From Algoriphagus sp. PAP.12 (GTDB lineage Bacteria > Bacteroidota > Bacteroidia > Cytophagales > Cyclobacteriaceae), in NCBI RefSeq assembly GCF_026652115.1, contig NZ_JAPPSQ010000001.1:62001-126000 (forward strand): a DNA stretch of 64,000 nt, read 5' to 3'. The translations under genes and the position numbers were made by a program. Numbering within the stretch: position 1 is the stretch's first letter; each line of letters starts with the position of its first letter. The notes beneath the pieces are model-generated. The model ran no database searches. It was not told where the DNA came from and was given only the letters and a program-made list of their open reading frames with translations. Positions 1 through 9,226 of the stretch are shown here, piece by piece.

Positions 1-1
1 C

Positions 2-2539
2 GCAAGTAATCTGGATTTTCCTACAGGCAGATTGAAAGACAGCGACGGACAGGTTTTGATCAGGTTAGCAGGGAAATTCAATGCAGTTTCTGACCTTGAA
101 AATTTGGTGATCGCCTATCGTCAGGATGAGTCTCCTATCCAATTGAAAGAGGTGGCAGAGGTTCAAGATGATTTCAAAGACGAAGAAATCCTTACAAGAT
201 TGAATAATAGCGATGCGATAGGTCTGACCATTCAAAAGCAATCCGATGCCAATGCAGTAGAAGTTTCTGAAATCATCGAGCATGAGTTGCATGTTTTAGA
301 AGAAACTTATGCCAAAGATGGTCTTTCTTTCCAAATCTCTCAAAACTCATCTGAGTTCACTTTGGAAGCTGCCAATGATGTTATCAAAGACTTGGTGATA
401 GCCATTGTCCTGGTTGCATTGATCATGTTGCTTTTCCTTCACAGTATTCGAAATGCGATCATCGTAATGGTAGCCGTACCGGCATCCATCATTGCCACAT
501 TTACAGTGATGTTCTTGGCTGGATTTACCCTGAACTTGATGTCCTTGCTAGCTCTATCTCTGGTAGTTGGTATTCTCGTGGATGATGCGATTGTAGTGAT
601 CGAAAACATCTACCGACATCTGGAAATGGGAAAAAGCATTGCCCAGGCATCCTACGATGGTATCCGTGAAATCGGTTCAACAGTAGTTTCCATTACTTTG
701 GTAATCATTGTGGTATTCGTGCCCTTGGCATTGACCGGAGGTTTGATCTCCGGCATTATCAAGCAGTTCAGTATCACGGTTGCTGTTGCTACCCTGTTCA
801 GTTTGTTGGTAGCGTTTACTTTGATTCCATTGTTGACTTCCAGATTCTCCAAGCTGGAGCATTTGAGCAAAGACTCCTTCTTTGGAAGAATCGTTTATGG
901 ATTTGAAGCAATGCTTGACGGCTTCGTTGACTGGTTGGTTGGCTTGTTGAGATGGGGTTTTGCTCACAAAATCGCCTTGATGGGGATCACATTTATCCTT
1001 TTCATCGGTTCTTTCTTCCTAATTGGAGGTGGATGGATTGGTAGTGAATTCGTTTCTCAGGGTGACAGAGGAGAGTTTATCCTTCGATTAGAACTTCCTA
1101 AGGATGCCACTTTGGAACAAACCAATTACAAAACTCAGGAGATAGAGGATTATTTGAGAACTCTTCCAGAAGTGACCGAGGTATTTACCAAAGTGGGTGT
1201 TGCCAGTGGACAGTTTACAGGGTCTCAATCCTCTCCATATACAGCTGAAATCAACGTGAAATTGGTATCTAAAGAATTTAGATCTATGTCCAGTCCTGAC
1301 TATGCAAGAAATGTAGAAAACTACCTTGAGGAGCATATCACAGGCGCTGAATATACAGCCGTACCAATCTCTATCATGGGTACTGCCAACGATGCTCCGA
1401 TTCAGGTAATCGTATCTGGCCCGGATAGAGATTCCGTACAAGTGACTGCCGAGAAAATCATGGGAATCTTGGCCAACATTCGAGGAACGAGAAAAATCGA
1501 AAGTTCCTTAGAAGCAGGTAACCCTGAGATCAAAGTCGAAGTAGATCGATACAAAATGAATGAATTGGGACTTTCTATGGATCAAGTTGGAGGTACACTT
1601 CAGGTTGCATTTAATGGAAATGACAATTCTAAATATACTGACGGCGATTATGAGTATGACATCCAAGTCAGATTGAATGAGTTCGACAGAAGAAGTATCG
1701 CCGATGTTCAAAACATCACCTTCCTGAACAGCAAAGGTCAATTGATCAAATTGGATCAATTCGCACAGGTATCTCAGTCAGAAGGACCAACCAAATTGGA
1801 AAGAAGAGACCGTGTAGGATCTGTGAAAGTCACATCTCAGGTGGCAGGTGTTCCTTCCGGTACAGTAGGTGCTGCATTGACTGCCCAAATCGATCAGATG
1901 CAACTTCCTCCGCAGGTTCAAATCAACTACGACGGGGATATGAAAAACCAAAGTGAAGGTTTCGGAAGTTTGGGAATTGCCTTGATCGCTTCCATCATCT
2001 TGATCTATCTGATCATGGTGGCATTGTATGACTCCTATGTTTATCCTTTGGTAGTGATGTTCTCCCTTCCGATGGCTTTAATCGGGTCCTTACTTGCCTT
2101 GGCATTGACGAAAAGCACCTTGAGTATCTTCTCCATCATGGGTCTGATCATGTTGATGGGATTGGTAGCCAAGAATGCGATTCTATTGGTTGACTTTACC
2201 AACCAGCTGAAGGCAGCCGGAGTTGAAGTAAAACAGGCTCTTGAAAAAGCAGTAAAGATTCGATTCAGACCAATTTTGATGACTACCCTAGCGATGGTGA
2301 TCGGTATGCTTCCAATTGCCTTGGCAGGTGGAGCAGGTGCTGAATGGAAAAACGGTTTGGCTTGGGTAATCATTGGTGGACTTCTTTCCTCTATGTTCCT
2401 GACCCTAGTTGTGGTACCGGTGATCTATTATTTATTTGATAGGTTTTTGGTGAAAATCGGCAAGTCCGAGAAAAAAGAAATTCCATTGGATGATACTCCA
2501 GTTGAGGAATTTGAGTCTGAAGCAGCAGCATACGTTTAA
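2..2539 (+). CDS. RND efflux transporter permease subunit, N-terminus cut off
   Basis: Inner-membrane proton-driven pump of the AcrB/MdtB (HAE1) type, which exports drugs or other amphiphiles through an adaptor and a TolC-like channel. The frame is open to base 2, so about 845 C-terminal residues of a roughly 1050-residue family protein are visible; the adaptor gene should lie further left. Visible are the first porter-domain remnant, a hydrophobic block with the paired aspartates of the proton relay (VGILVDDAIVVIEN), the second periplasmic porter region, and a second membrane block with the MGLVAKNAILLVDF motif. The tail after the last helix is acidic. The substrate cannot be told from sequence. 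Confidence 0.95.
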   Translation, partial: ASNLDFPTGRLKDSDGQVLIRLAGKFNAVSDLENLVIAYRQDESPIQLKEVAEVQDDFKDEEILTRLNNSDAIGLTIQKQSDANAVEVSEIIEHELHVLEETYAKDGLSFQISQNSSEFTLEAANDVIKDLVIAIVLVALIMLLFLHSIRNAIIVMVAVPASIIATFTVMFLAGFTLNLMSLLALSLVVGILVDDAIVVIENIYRHLEMGKSIAQASYDGIREIGSTVVSITLVIIVVFVPLALTGGLISGIIKQFSITVAVATLFSLLVAFTLIPLLTSRFSKLEHLSKDSFFGRIVYGFEAMLDGFVDWLVGLLRWGFAHKIALMGITFILFIGSFFLIGGGWIGSEFVSQGDRGEFILRLELPKDATLEQTNYKTQEIEDYLRTLPEVTEVFTKVGVASGQFTGSQSSPYTAEINVKLVSKEFRSMSSPDYARNVENYLEEHITGAEYTAVPISIMGTANDAPIQVIVSGPDRDSVQVTAEKIMGILANIRGTRKIESSLEAGNPEIKVEVDRYKMNELGLSMDQVGGTLQVAFNGNDNSKYTDGDYEYDIQVRLNEFDRRSIADVQNITFLNSKGQLIKLDQFAQVSQSEGPTKLERRDRVGSVKVTSQVAGVPSGTVGAALTAQIDQMQLPPQVQINYDGDMKNQSEGFGSLGIALIASIILIYLIMVALYDSYVYPLVVMFSLPMALIGSLLALALTKSTLSIFSIMGLIMLMGLVAKNAILLVDFTNQLKAAGVEVKQALEKAVKIRFRPILMTTLAMVIGMLPIALAGGAGAEWKNGLAWVIIGGLLSSMFLTLVVVPVIYYLFDRFLVKIGKSEKKEIPLDDTPVEEFESEAAAYV

Positions 2540-2546
2540 AACAAAT

Positions 2547-2570
2547 CCCTCCTGAATCCAATCGGGAGGG
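2547..2570 (+). terminator. Possible hairpin after the RND gene
   Basis: CCCTCC at 2547-2552 pairs with GGAGGG at 2565-2570. No clear T-run follows, so this may be a weak terminator or attenuator before the next gene. Confidence 0.35.
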
Positions 2571-2585
2571 TCATCATATATTCTT

Positions 2586-2816
2586 ATGAAAAACTATTCC
2601 AACCTCCGCAAAATCTCCAAAGTCTTCCATCAATATGGAATTGACCTTACTGGAAAGCGAAAATTCGCCTCATTCGAAGGCGATCTCAAAATGGATAAAA
2701 TCTTTGTAAACGGGTTGATTTTTGACCTAGAGTATGAACTCAGCAAAGAACTGGAAGATGAAAAAGTCGCAGGAATACAAGCTCCTGCACAAGTGATAGA
2801 GTTGTTGATAAGTTGA
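2586..2816 (+). CDS. Acyl-carrier-protein-like small protein lacking the phosphopantetheine serine
   Basis: A 76-residue protein starting at an ATG 46 bases after the RND gene. Residues 28-75 can be laid over E. coli AcpP with no large gap: ASF, then DL, then a D at the position of the DSL motif, then an LE-x-E helix and a C-terminal helix ending VIELLI. At the carrier site the sequence is D37-K38-I39, so the serine that receives 4'-phosphopantetheine is lysine (codon at 2697-2699). The ACP resemblance is by eye. If correct, it cannot carry acyl groups and would act as a scaffold or regulator; otherwise it is an uncharacterised small protein. A terminator follows directly. Confidence 0.6.
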   Translation: MKNYSNLRKISKVFHQYGIDLTGKRKFASFEGDLKMDKIFVNGLIFDLEYELSKELEDEKVAGIQAPAQVIELLIS

Positions 2817-2820
2817 TTGG

Positions 2821-2852
2821 AAAAGAGCCCCGAAAATTTGGGGCTCTTTTTT
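2821..2852. terminator. Bidirectional rho-independent terminator
   Basis: A perfect 11-bp stem (AAAAGAGCCCC with GGGGCTCTTTT) with T-runs on both strands lies between two convergent genes, so it probably serves both. Confidence 0.9.
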
Positions 2853-2857
2853 GATTT

Positions 2858-3499
2858 TTATTTCACTTCTATATCCGAAATCCAAAGGGTTCGATTCCCT
2901 TCTGCATTCCTATGCTCCGTAATGAAAGTCAACGGACCAACCTTTTGTTCATTTTCCCAAGTCGTCGGTCTTCCTTCTGCTCCATTTCCTCTTCTAAAGA
3001 CCCACTCTCTTAATTTATAGTCCTCATCAACATACAAATCATAGGCATCTCCAGGAGTATATCCATCGCCTGAGCCATAAACGATCGTCAGTTTGGTGGT
3101 ATTTAAACCTTTGATAGGAGAAGATACATTTTCTGTAGTTTCGAAAGTATATCCTGTATCCCAAGCCAATTGAAATGGCATCATTGCCCAGTATTTGTCA
3201 TTGATGAATCCTTGGTCTGCCGGAGGCATGGTCTCTGCCGCCAGGCTATAGGAATAAGAGGTATCCTGACCTACATAATCCACTGTATTTTCCTTAATAT
3301 TCCAAGTCCAGTTTCGGGTAAAAACATTCACGGAATCTCGCTGAACATTCCATGAGTAAGAAATTGAGTTTACCTGATCCAAATTTTCAAAACCATAGGC
3401 TTTGGCAACTTTCATTGGAAATGTATCAGGCAAAGTCTCTTTTTGCTGACAGGAAAAAAGTAGTGTAACAGGTAAGGCAATCAATAATAATTTCTTCAT
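2858..3499 (-). CDS. Lipoprotein, DUF6503-like
   Basis: A 213-residue lipoprotein: signal peptide with lipobox LLFSC, the acylated cysteine being residue 17. The mature part is rich in beta-strand, with the pattern KYWAMMPFQL, then TPGDAYDLYVD, then a strand ending in W, which resembles the DUF6503 family of Bacteroidota (a LolA/LppX-like fold of unknown function). Family assignment is from memory of the pattern, so moderate. It stands alone on the minus strand; the dehydratase/SDR pair upstream is separated by about 70 bases. Confidence 0.75.
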   Translation of the reverse strand: MKKLLLIALPVTLLFSCQQKETLPDTFPMKVAKAYGFENLDQVNSISYSWNVQRDSVNVFTRNWTWNIKENTVDYVGQDTSYSYSLAAETMPPADQGFINDKYWAMMPFQLAWDTGYTFETTENVSSPIKGLNTTKLTIVYGSGDGYTPGDAYDLYVDEDYKLREWVFRRGNGAEGRPTTWENEQKVGPLTFITEHRNAEGNRTLWISDIEVK

Positions 3500-3572
3500 A
3501 AAGTATTGATTTCGTTAAGTTTATTCAATCTAGCAATAGTTTTTCAAGGATTCAATTTACTTTGAAAATCAA

Positions 3573-4334
3573 TTAAACATAGGGGGAAGGACTCACAGAA
3601 GTCCAGCCGCCATCTACAATCAATGTCTGACCGGTTATGTGTCTAGCCGCATCAGAAAGCAGAAAAGCTGCCGCTTCAGCAATATCCACCGTACTGGCCG
3701 GACGTCCTAATGGAGTTAAATTAGACCAAGTTCGCGCATAATCTGGGTCCGAGGTAGTCCTTTCGGTCAATGTAGCTCCCGGAGCAACTGTATTGACTCG
3801 AATACCAAATGGTCCTAATTCCAAAACCAGATTCTTTGCCAGCATTTCTATGGCAGCCTTACTCATTCCATAAGCAGCCAGGTTTTCATGACTCTGATGA
3901 CCAGTTACCGAAGAAGTCAAGACTATAGCTCCTCCATTCTGTTGATTTTTCATCACTCGAGCAGCTCCTTGTGTCAACAAGAATGTCCCCAAAAGGTTTA
4001 CTCGCATCACTTCCTGAAAATCCTCAGCGGAGTAATCCAAGAAACTCCCAAAAAGCGTAATACCTGCATTTGCCACCACTTGATCCAAAGTCCCAAATTC
4101 ATGGGTTGCTAAGTCAATCATCCCTTGGACGACTTCCTGGCTTGCAGAATCTCCTGAATATCCCAGAACCTTCCCTTTTCCTTCTCTACTCAAATTGGCT
4201 ACTGCATTTTCAGTCAAGCCTATTTCAACATCATTCAAGATCACATGAGAGCTCTGAGAAAGAAGTTTTCTCGCTATCTCCAACCCAATTCCCTGTCCGG
4301 CACCTGTTACAATTGCTACTTTTGGAGTTTTCAT
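3573..4334 (-). CDS. Short-chain dehydrogenase/reductase (SDR), probably sugar-acid linked
   Basis: A 253-residue classical SDR. The NAD(P)-binding TGAGQGIG is at residues 10-17, the NANAG motif near 88-92, the catalytic serine at 141/142 and the Y155-x3-K159 pair in AYGMSK. The C-terminal ITGQTLIVDGGWT is typical of the family. It begins 12 bases after the IlvD/Edd-type dehydratase and is surely cotranscribed with it. That pairing suggests oxidation of a sugar or sugar acid in a non-phosphorylative pathway, such as a gluconate or arabinose-type dehydrogenase; the exact substrate cannot be read. Confidence 0.85.
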   Translation of the reverse strand: MKTPKVAIVTGAGQGIGLEIARKLLSQSSHVILNDVEIGLTENAVANLSREGKGKVLGYSGDSASQEVVQGMIDLATHEFGTLDQVVANAGITLFGSFLDYSAEDFQEVMRVNLLGTFLLTQGAARVMKNQQNGGAIVLTSSVTGHQSHENLAAYGMSKAAIEMLAKNLVLELGPFGIRVNTVAPGATLTERTTSDPDYARTWSNLTPLGRPASTVDIAEAAAFLLSDAARHITGQTLIVDGGWTSVSPSPYV

Positions 4335-4346
4335 TTTCTGATTTTT

Positions 4347-6065
4347 TTAGTGAGAATCCCTTTTCACTTCGGATCCAGAACTTCCCTGAAGGAAATCAAA
4401 ATCAACCCCATCATGAGCTTGATTCACCCGATCCAAAAATAAATTGACATAACCTCTGTCGTAAGGCAATTCCAATGGTTTGAATGCCGCTTTTCTCTTT
4501 TCAAATTCCTCGTCAGAGATCAATAAATTCAAAGTTCTGTTCGGCACATTCAACTCAATCATATCTCCATCCTGAACCAAGGCCAAAGGACCTCCGATGG
4601 CAGACTCCGGAGATACATGCAAGACAACTGTCCCAAAACCCGTCCCACTCATTCTTCCATCTGAAATTCGAACCATATCTTTGATTCCTTTTTCCAAAAT
4701 CTTCTTGGGCAAGGTCATATTTCCTACTTCAGGCATACCCGGATAACCTTTCGGGCCAACATTTTTGAGAACCAAAACCGAGTTTTCATCCACATCCAAA
4801 TTGGGATCGTCCACTTTGGCTTTGAAGTCATCAATGGTTTCAAAAACCACCGCTTTTCCAGTATGTGTTAAAAGACTTGGAGTCGCTGCAGAGGGTTTGA
4901 TTACTGCTCCATTCGGGCAAAGATTGCCTTTCAGTACCGCAATTCCTGAATCAGGTTTGATCGGCTTTTCCATTGTACCGATCAGCTCCCTATCGTAGCA
5001 CTCAGCTTTGGAAATATTTTCACCAATCGTCTTTCCATTGGCTGTAATCTCATCTCTATGAAGTGCTGATTCGATCTCTCGCATAACGGCAGGGAGTCCC
5101 CCAGCATAGAACAAATCCTCTACCCAATAGTCTCCCGATGGCTGAACATTCGCTATCAATGGGATTTTGGCAGAAAAATGATCAAAGTCCGTCAAATCTA
5201 TTTCCACTCCAATCCTTTTAGCAATCGCAGTCAAATGCAAAATAAAATTGGTGGAACCTCCCAAGGCTGCATTGACCATAATGGAATTTTCGAAAGCCTT
5301 TCGGGTCAGAATTTTGCTCATCTTCATGTCCTCCTTCACCATTTCCACAATGCGGATACCGGTCATATGAGCCAAAACCTTTCTTCGGGAATCCGCTGCT
5401 GGGATAGTTGCATTGTCAGGCAATGAAAGTCCCAATGATTCCACCATAGCTGCCATCGTAGAAGCGGTTCCCATAGGAGCGCAGCTTCCACGAGAACGAG
5501 ACATGGCCGCTTCCGCTTCAATCATTTCTTCCTGAGAAATCCTTCCCATTTTGAAATCCTCCGCCAGTCTCCAGATATCCGATGTTCCGATCTTTCTTCC
5601 CTTGAATCTACCAACAAGCATAGGCCCGCCAGAAATCACCATCGTTGGTAAATCCACCGAGGCTGCGCCCATTACTAGAGAAGGAGTAGTTTTATCACAA
5701 CCGCACATCAGAACCACACCATCCATCGGGTTGGCACGAATGCTTTCCTCCACATCCATGGATGCCAGATTTCTAAAAAGCATAGCCGTCGGCTTGATGG
5801 AACATTCGCCTAAGGACATCACTGGAAACTCCAGTGGAAACCCTCCTGCTTCCCAAATCCCTTGTTTCAAGGATTCGGCAAGTTCTTTGAAATGTGCATT
5901 GCAGGGAGTGAATTCAGACCAGGTATTGCAGATTCCAATCACTGGTTTTTCTCCTTCAAAAAGATGATGGGGAAGTCCCTGATTTTTCATCCAGGACCTA
6001 TAAATAAAGCCGTCTTTTCCGGTACGACCGTACCATTCCTGACTTCTGAGTTTTTTCTTTGACAT
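4347..6065 (-). CDS. IlvD/Edd family dehydratase, likely sugar-acid dehydratase
   Basis: A 572-residue Fe-S dehydratase. The three expected cluster-ligand cysteines are C55 (EFTPCN), C123 (MCGCDK) and C195 (RGSCAPMGT), and the C-terminal half has the DGRMSGTGFG motif. The N-terminal pattern (EWYGRTGKDGFIYRSW) and length match the arabinonate/xylonate/gluconate dehydratase branch better than dihydroxy-acid dehydratase of valine synthesis. No branched-chain amino acid genes are near, and an SDR follows by 12 bases. Expected reaction: an aldonic acid to its 2-keto-3-deoxy form. First gene of a two-gene operon. Confidence 0.88.
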   Translation of the reverse strand: MSKKKLRSQEWYGRTGKDGFIYRSWMKNQGLPHHLFEGEKPVIGICNTWSEFTPCNAHFKELAESLKQGIWEAGGFPLEFPVMSLGECSIKPTAMLFRNLASMDVEESIRANPMDGVVLMCGCDKTTPSLVMGAASVDLPTMVISGGPMLVGRFKGRKIGTSDIWRLAEDFKMGRISQEEMIEAEAAMSRSRGSCAPMGTASTMAAMVESLGLSLPDNATIPAADSRRKVLAHMTGIRIVEMVKEDMKMSKILTRKAFENSIMVNAALGGSTNFILHLTAIAKRIGVEIDLTDFDHFSAKIPLIANVQPSGDYWVEDLFYAGGLPAVMREIESALHRDEITANGKTIGENISKAECYDRELIGTMEKPIKPDSGIAVLKGNLCPNGAVIKPSAATPSLLTHTGKAVVFETIDDFKAKVDDPNLDVDENSVLVLKNVGPKGYPGMPEVGNMTLPKKILEKGIKDMVRISDGRMSGTGFGTVVLHVSPESAIGGPLALVQDGDMIELNVPNRTLNLLISDEEFEKRKAAFKPLELPYDRGYVNLFLDRVNQAHDGVDFDFLQGSSGSEVKRDSH

Positions 6066-6118
6066 GGGTTTATTGGTTGAGAAAATTTCCAGAAGATATA
6101 AAAAAATAGACAGAATCA

Positions 6119-6139
6119 GACCTTATTTTCTATAAGGTC
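6119..6139 (-). promoter_or_regulatory. Inverted repeat upstream of the dehydratase operon, candidate operator
   Basis: GACCTTA at 6119-6125 and TAAGGTC at 6133-6139 form a perfect 7-bp dyad with a 7-base spacer, 54 bases before the dehydratase start. No U-run follows on the minus strand, so an operator is favoured over a terminator for the upstream glycosyltransferase. Confidence 0.35.
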
Positions 6140-6168
6140 GACCGCTCGCTAGACAAATAAGAATCAGC

Positions 6169-7173
6169 TTATTCTGAGTCCTTGGCTTCTATGGAATCCA
6201 AAACCGATTCCAGTGCTTTCAAGTCGACAGTAAAGTCCGCCAACATAGTGTTTTTCTCAGTCCCCTCGTTCAGAGTATAATAGTATTTCAGTCCAAGCGC
6301 ATTGGCTAAATTGAAATAGCATTGGTTTATATCATCACCATAATTTCGAAACTCCACCACTGATTGGCCTGGATGCATAAAAAGCATATTGCTTAAGGCA
6401 GCTCCATGAAGAGAGACAAACAATTTGGTTTGAGCCATTAACTCAATCTGTTTTTTGACGCTTAGATTTTCGGCATAAACAATTTCAAAGCCTCTTTTCC
6501 TCAAGAGTAATTCTACCTCCAGTTCGTTGAGAACTTTTCTTTTTGGAGCCTGATTTCTACTGACATATACCTTTTTTGAAGGAGCTTTTCCATTTAACCT
6601 AGCCAGTTTGTCCCTAGTTTTTAAAGTCCAAGGAATATTAAAATGTGGAAAAACAGCCGTGCGAGACGTCAAAACCATTTTTTTGACCCTCAAATTTTCA
6701 TTGGAAGAATAAAAAACTGGCTTCACTCCGATCAATTTCAAACTTTGTTGTACAAAAGGAAGCATCTGATAAGACTGGTGCAAAATCACCTGATCAGAAA
6801 CGCCTTTCTCCAAGCCGGTCCAGATTCTTGGCAAGCAGTCGGTCATCCAATGAAAGTAATTGGCACTCCATTCATCTTTGATCCAGATTCCATGGTCCAA
6901 TGTTCTCCATTTTTTGACTGCACAATTCAGAATTCTTTTCCCCAAAGGCATAGCTCCCAAACCTTTAACATGGGTATGTTCTGCAAAAAACTTCAACTCT
7001 TTGGGAGAAAAAACAGTGTCCTGAAGAATAAAAACATCCTCCAGGACCCATTCTGGTAACTTGGTAAACTGAGCCTTTAATGAACCTTGGAAAAGAGCTT
7101 TGTCTTCCTGAGGCATATTCTCCGGAAACTTCCTTTCTACCCGAACTTCTTCCACAAATTCTTCTGGACTCAT
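6169..7173 (-). CDS. Glycosyltransferase family 61 protein
   Basis: A 334-residue protein with the GT61/DUF563 signature NYFHWMTDCLPRIW at the centre and a C-terminal LFVSLHGAALSNMLFM block followed by VVEFRN, where the nucleotide sugar is thought to bind. It has no signal peptide or membrane helix, so it is presumably cytosolic and adds a sugar to a surface polysaccharide or lipid precursor. It lies 19 bases downstream of murA on the same strand and may be cotranscribed. Acceptor and donor are unknown. Confidence 0.8.
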   Translation of the reverse strand: MSPEEFVEEVRVERKFPENMPQEDKALFQGSLKAQFTKLPEWVLEDVFILQDTVFSPKELKFFAEHTHVKGLGAMPLGKRILNCAVKKWRTLDHGIWIKDEWSANYFHWMTDCLPRIWTGLEKGVSDQVILHQSYQMLPFVQQSLKLIGVKPVFYSSNENLRVKKMVLTSRTAVFPHFNIPWTLKTRDKLARLNGKAPSKKVYVSRNQAPKRKVLNELEVELLLRKRGFEIVYAENLSVKKQIELMAQTKLFVSLHGAALSNMLFMHPGQSVVEFRNYGDDINQCYFNLANALGLKYYYTLNEGTEKNTMLADFTVDLKALESVLDSIEAKDSE

Positions 7174-7192
7174 CTTAAAAAATTAAATGTTT

Positions 7193-8497
7193 TTACAAAC
7201 GTTCTATATCTGCACCAAGGGCATTTAGTCTTTGATCAATATTTTGATACCCTCTGTCGATCTGCTCGATATTGTCGATGATCGAAGTTCCATTTGCTGA
7301 AAGAGCTGCAATCAAAAGTGCCACACCGGCACGAATATCTGGTGAAGTCATTCTGATTCCTTTCAGTGGATATTTTCTATCCAGGCCAATCACTGTCGCT
7401 CTATGAGGGTCGCAAAGAATAATCTGCGCTCCCATATCGATCAGTTTATCAACGAAGAATAACCTTGATTCAAACATCTTTTGATGTACCAAAACAGTTC
7501 CCTTAGCCTGCGTAGCGGTCACCAAAACGATAGAAAGCAAATCTGGAGTAAATCCTGGCCAGATTTGATCTGCCACAGTTAAAATCGAACCGTCAATAAA
7601 GGTTTCGATTTCGTAATGTTTTTGGGCTGGAATGAAAATATCATCCCCACGGAATTCCAATTGGATCCCCATTCTTTTGAATGTCTCTGGAATAATCCCC
7701 AAACGGTGGATTTGACAGTCTTTGATGGTGATTTCCGACTGAGTCATCGCAGCCAAGCCGATGAATGACCCAATTTCGATCATATCAGGAAGCATTTTAT
7801 GCTCAGTTCCGCCAAGCTTTTCAACTCCTTCGATATTCAACAAGTTGGAACCAACTCCGGTGATTTTTGCGCCCATTCGGTTGAGCATATCACAAAGCTG
7901 CTGAAGGTAAGGTTCACAAGCCGCATTGTAAATGGTAGTCTTGCCTTCTGCCATGACAGCTGCCATCACGATATTGGCTGTACCTGTGACAGAAGCCTCA
8001 TCCAAAAGCATGTAGGTGCCTTTTAAATTTTTTCCATCAATATGGAAAATCTCATTTTCGGCATCATAGCGGAATTTTGCTCCGAGTTTTTGGAATCCAA
8101 AAAAGTGGGTATCCATTCTTCTACGGCCGATTTTATCACCACCTGGCTTGGAAAGTTTTCCTGTCCCAAATCTTGCCAAAAGTGGCCCCAAAATCATAAC
8201 TGACCCTCTAAGTGAGGAGGCTTTGACCAAAAAGTCTTCTGTTTCCAAATAGTCCAAATTGACTTCATCAGCCTGAAAACTATAAGACTCAGGACCCAAT
8301 TTGGTGACTTTGACACCCATATCGCCCAATAGCTCAATAAGCTTATTGACATCACGAATGTTAGGGATTTTATGGATTGTTACCTTTTCAGAGGTAAGTA
8401 ATACTGCGCAAAGAATCTGAAGGGCTTCATTTTTTGCACCTTGAGGAATGATTTCGCCCTTGAGTTGATTTCCTCCTCTTACTCGAAATGATGCCAT
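7193..8497 (-). CDS. murA: UDP-N-acetylglucosamine 1-carboxyvinyltransferase with Asp in the active-site loop
   Basis: A 434-residue enolpyruvyl transferase that makes the first committed peptidoglycan precursor from UDP-GlcNAc and PEP. The N-terminal GGNQLKGEIIPQGAKNEAL and the two repeats of the EPT fold are clear. In the mobile loop the usual Cys of PGGC is D121 (PGGDKIGRR, codon at 8135-8137). Asp at this place is known from MurA enzymes that are active but not alkylated by fosfomycin. The ATG overlaps the stop of the DUF4290 gene by one base (TAATG), which points to translational coupling. Confidence 0.95.
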   Translation of the reverse strand: MASFRVRGGNQLKGEIIPQGAKNEALQILCAVLLTSEKVTIHKIPNIRDVNKLIELLGDMGVKVTKLGPESYSFQADEVNLDYLETEDFLVKASSLRGSVMILGPLLARFGTGKLSKPGGDKIGRRRMDTHFFGFQKLGAKFRYDAENEIFHIDGKNLKGTYMLLDEASVTGTANIVMAAVMAEGKTTIYNAACEPYLQQLCDMLNRMGAKITGVGSNLLNIEGVEKLGGTEHKMLPDMIEIGSFIGLAAMTQSEITIKDCQIHRLGIIPETFKRMGIQLEFRGDDIFIPAQKHYEIETFIDGSILTVADQIWPGFTPDLLSIVLVTATQAKGTVLVHQKMFESRLFFVDKLIDMGAQIILCDPHRATVIGLDRKYPLKGIRMTSPDIRAGVALLIAALSANGTSIIDNIEQIDRGYQNIDQRLNALGADIERL

Positions 8498-9159
8498 TAA
8501 TTTCTACGTTTTTTATGTCCGCCGTTTCTGCGCCTGTTATTGTTGTTTCCTCTTTTGTTCCTTCCATTTGAAGAATGTTCCGTCGCAGAAGGAACTTTGA
8601 AATCTCTTCGTGTATTGGATTCAAACAGGCCGTTTTCTTTTACTTTTTCCAAATCGATGTGAAGCTTGCCTTTGGAGAGAGTTTTGATGTCATCCAAGAT
8701 AATCGCATCATCGAAATTGTCGCGATTCCAAGTGGAGTGAAAACTTCTCATCAGCTGACCGATGTAGATTATCGCAGCTTCCTGCTCTTCATCATTTTCG
8801 ATTTCAATCGCTTTTTCGATCAGCTTCTCGATGTTTCTTCCATAGTGTTTGAAACGAACCTCGCCTCTTGGATATCCAACAGGTAGTGGCTTTTTACCCA
8901 ATAAATCCTTCTCAGGCATAGGAAAAGGGCCATCCACATCCAATTTGAAATCTGACATGATATACAAATCATCCCAAAGTTTCTGATCATTTTCCTGCTT
9001 AAGAGCTGGATTCAACTGCTTGATAATATCAATGACCGTCTGAGCACTTGCCGTTCTTTTGGCACGGTCTTCAATGCCACAGACGTATTCGACTAGGCCT
9101 TGAATATTCTTTCCGTATTCTTTCAAAATGTTTGTGTTTTTCCTGTTTAATTGCTCCAT
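8497..9159 (-). CDS. DUF4290 domain protein
   Basis: About 220 residues from the ATG at 9159; an in-frame ATG at 9207 is further upstream but gives an untypical hydrophobic start, so the MEQLNRKN start is preferred. The body matches DUF4290, a soluble Bacteroidota-restricted family of unknown function, with two helical halves each containing an EYG/HYGRNIxxL-type motif. The C-terminal 40 residues are a low-complexity basic tail rich in N, R, G and K, suggestive of nucleic-acid or ribosome contact (inference). It overlaps the murA start by one base. Confidence 0.8.
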   Translation of the reverse strand: MEQLNRKNTNILKEYGKNIQGLVEYVCGIEDRAKRTASAQTVIDIIKQLNPALKQENDQKLWDDLYIMSDFKLDVDGPFPMPEKDLLGKKPLPVGYPRGEVRFKHYGRNIEKLIEKAIEIENDEEQEAAIIYIGQLMRSFHSTWNRDNFDDAIILDDIKTLSKGKLHIDLEKVKENGLFESNTRRDFKVPSATEHSSNGRNKRGNNNNRRRNGGHKKRRN

Positions 9160-9226
9160 TATCCCTCCCATTTTTTGCCTGATAAAAGGTAACAAAAAAA
9201 TCACCAAAAGGCAGGGAGGCAGGTGA

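Noticed and set aside
652..967. Open frames on the minus strand inside the RND gene
   Set aside because: They are antisense shadows of a strongly conserved coding sequence and have no family features.
5551..5967. 138-codon plus-strand frame inside the dehydratase gene
   Set aside because: Fully antisense to a conserved enzyme; no recognisable domain.
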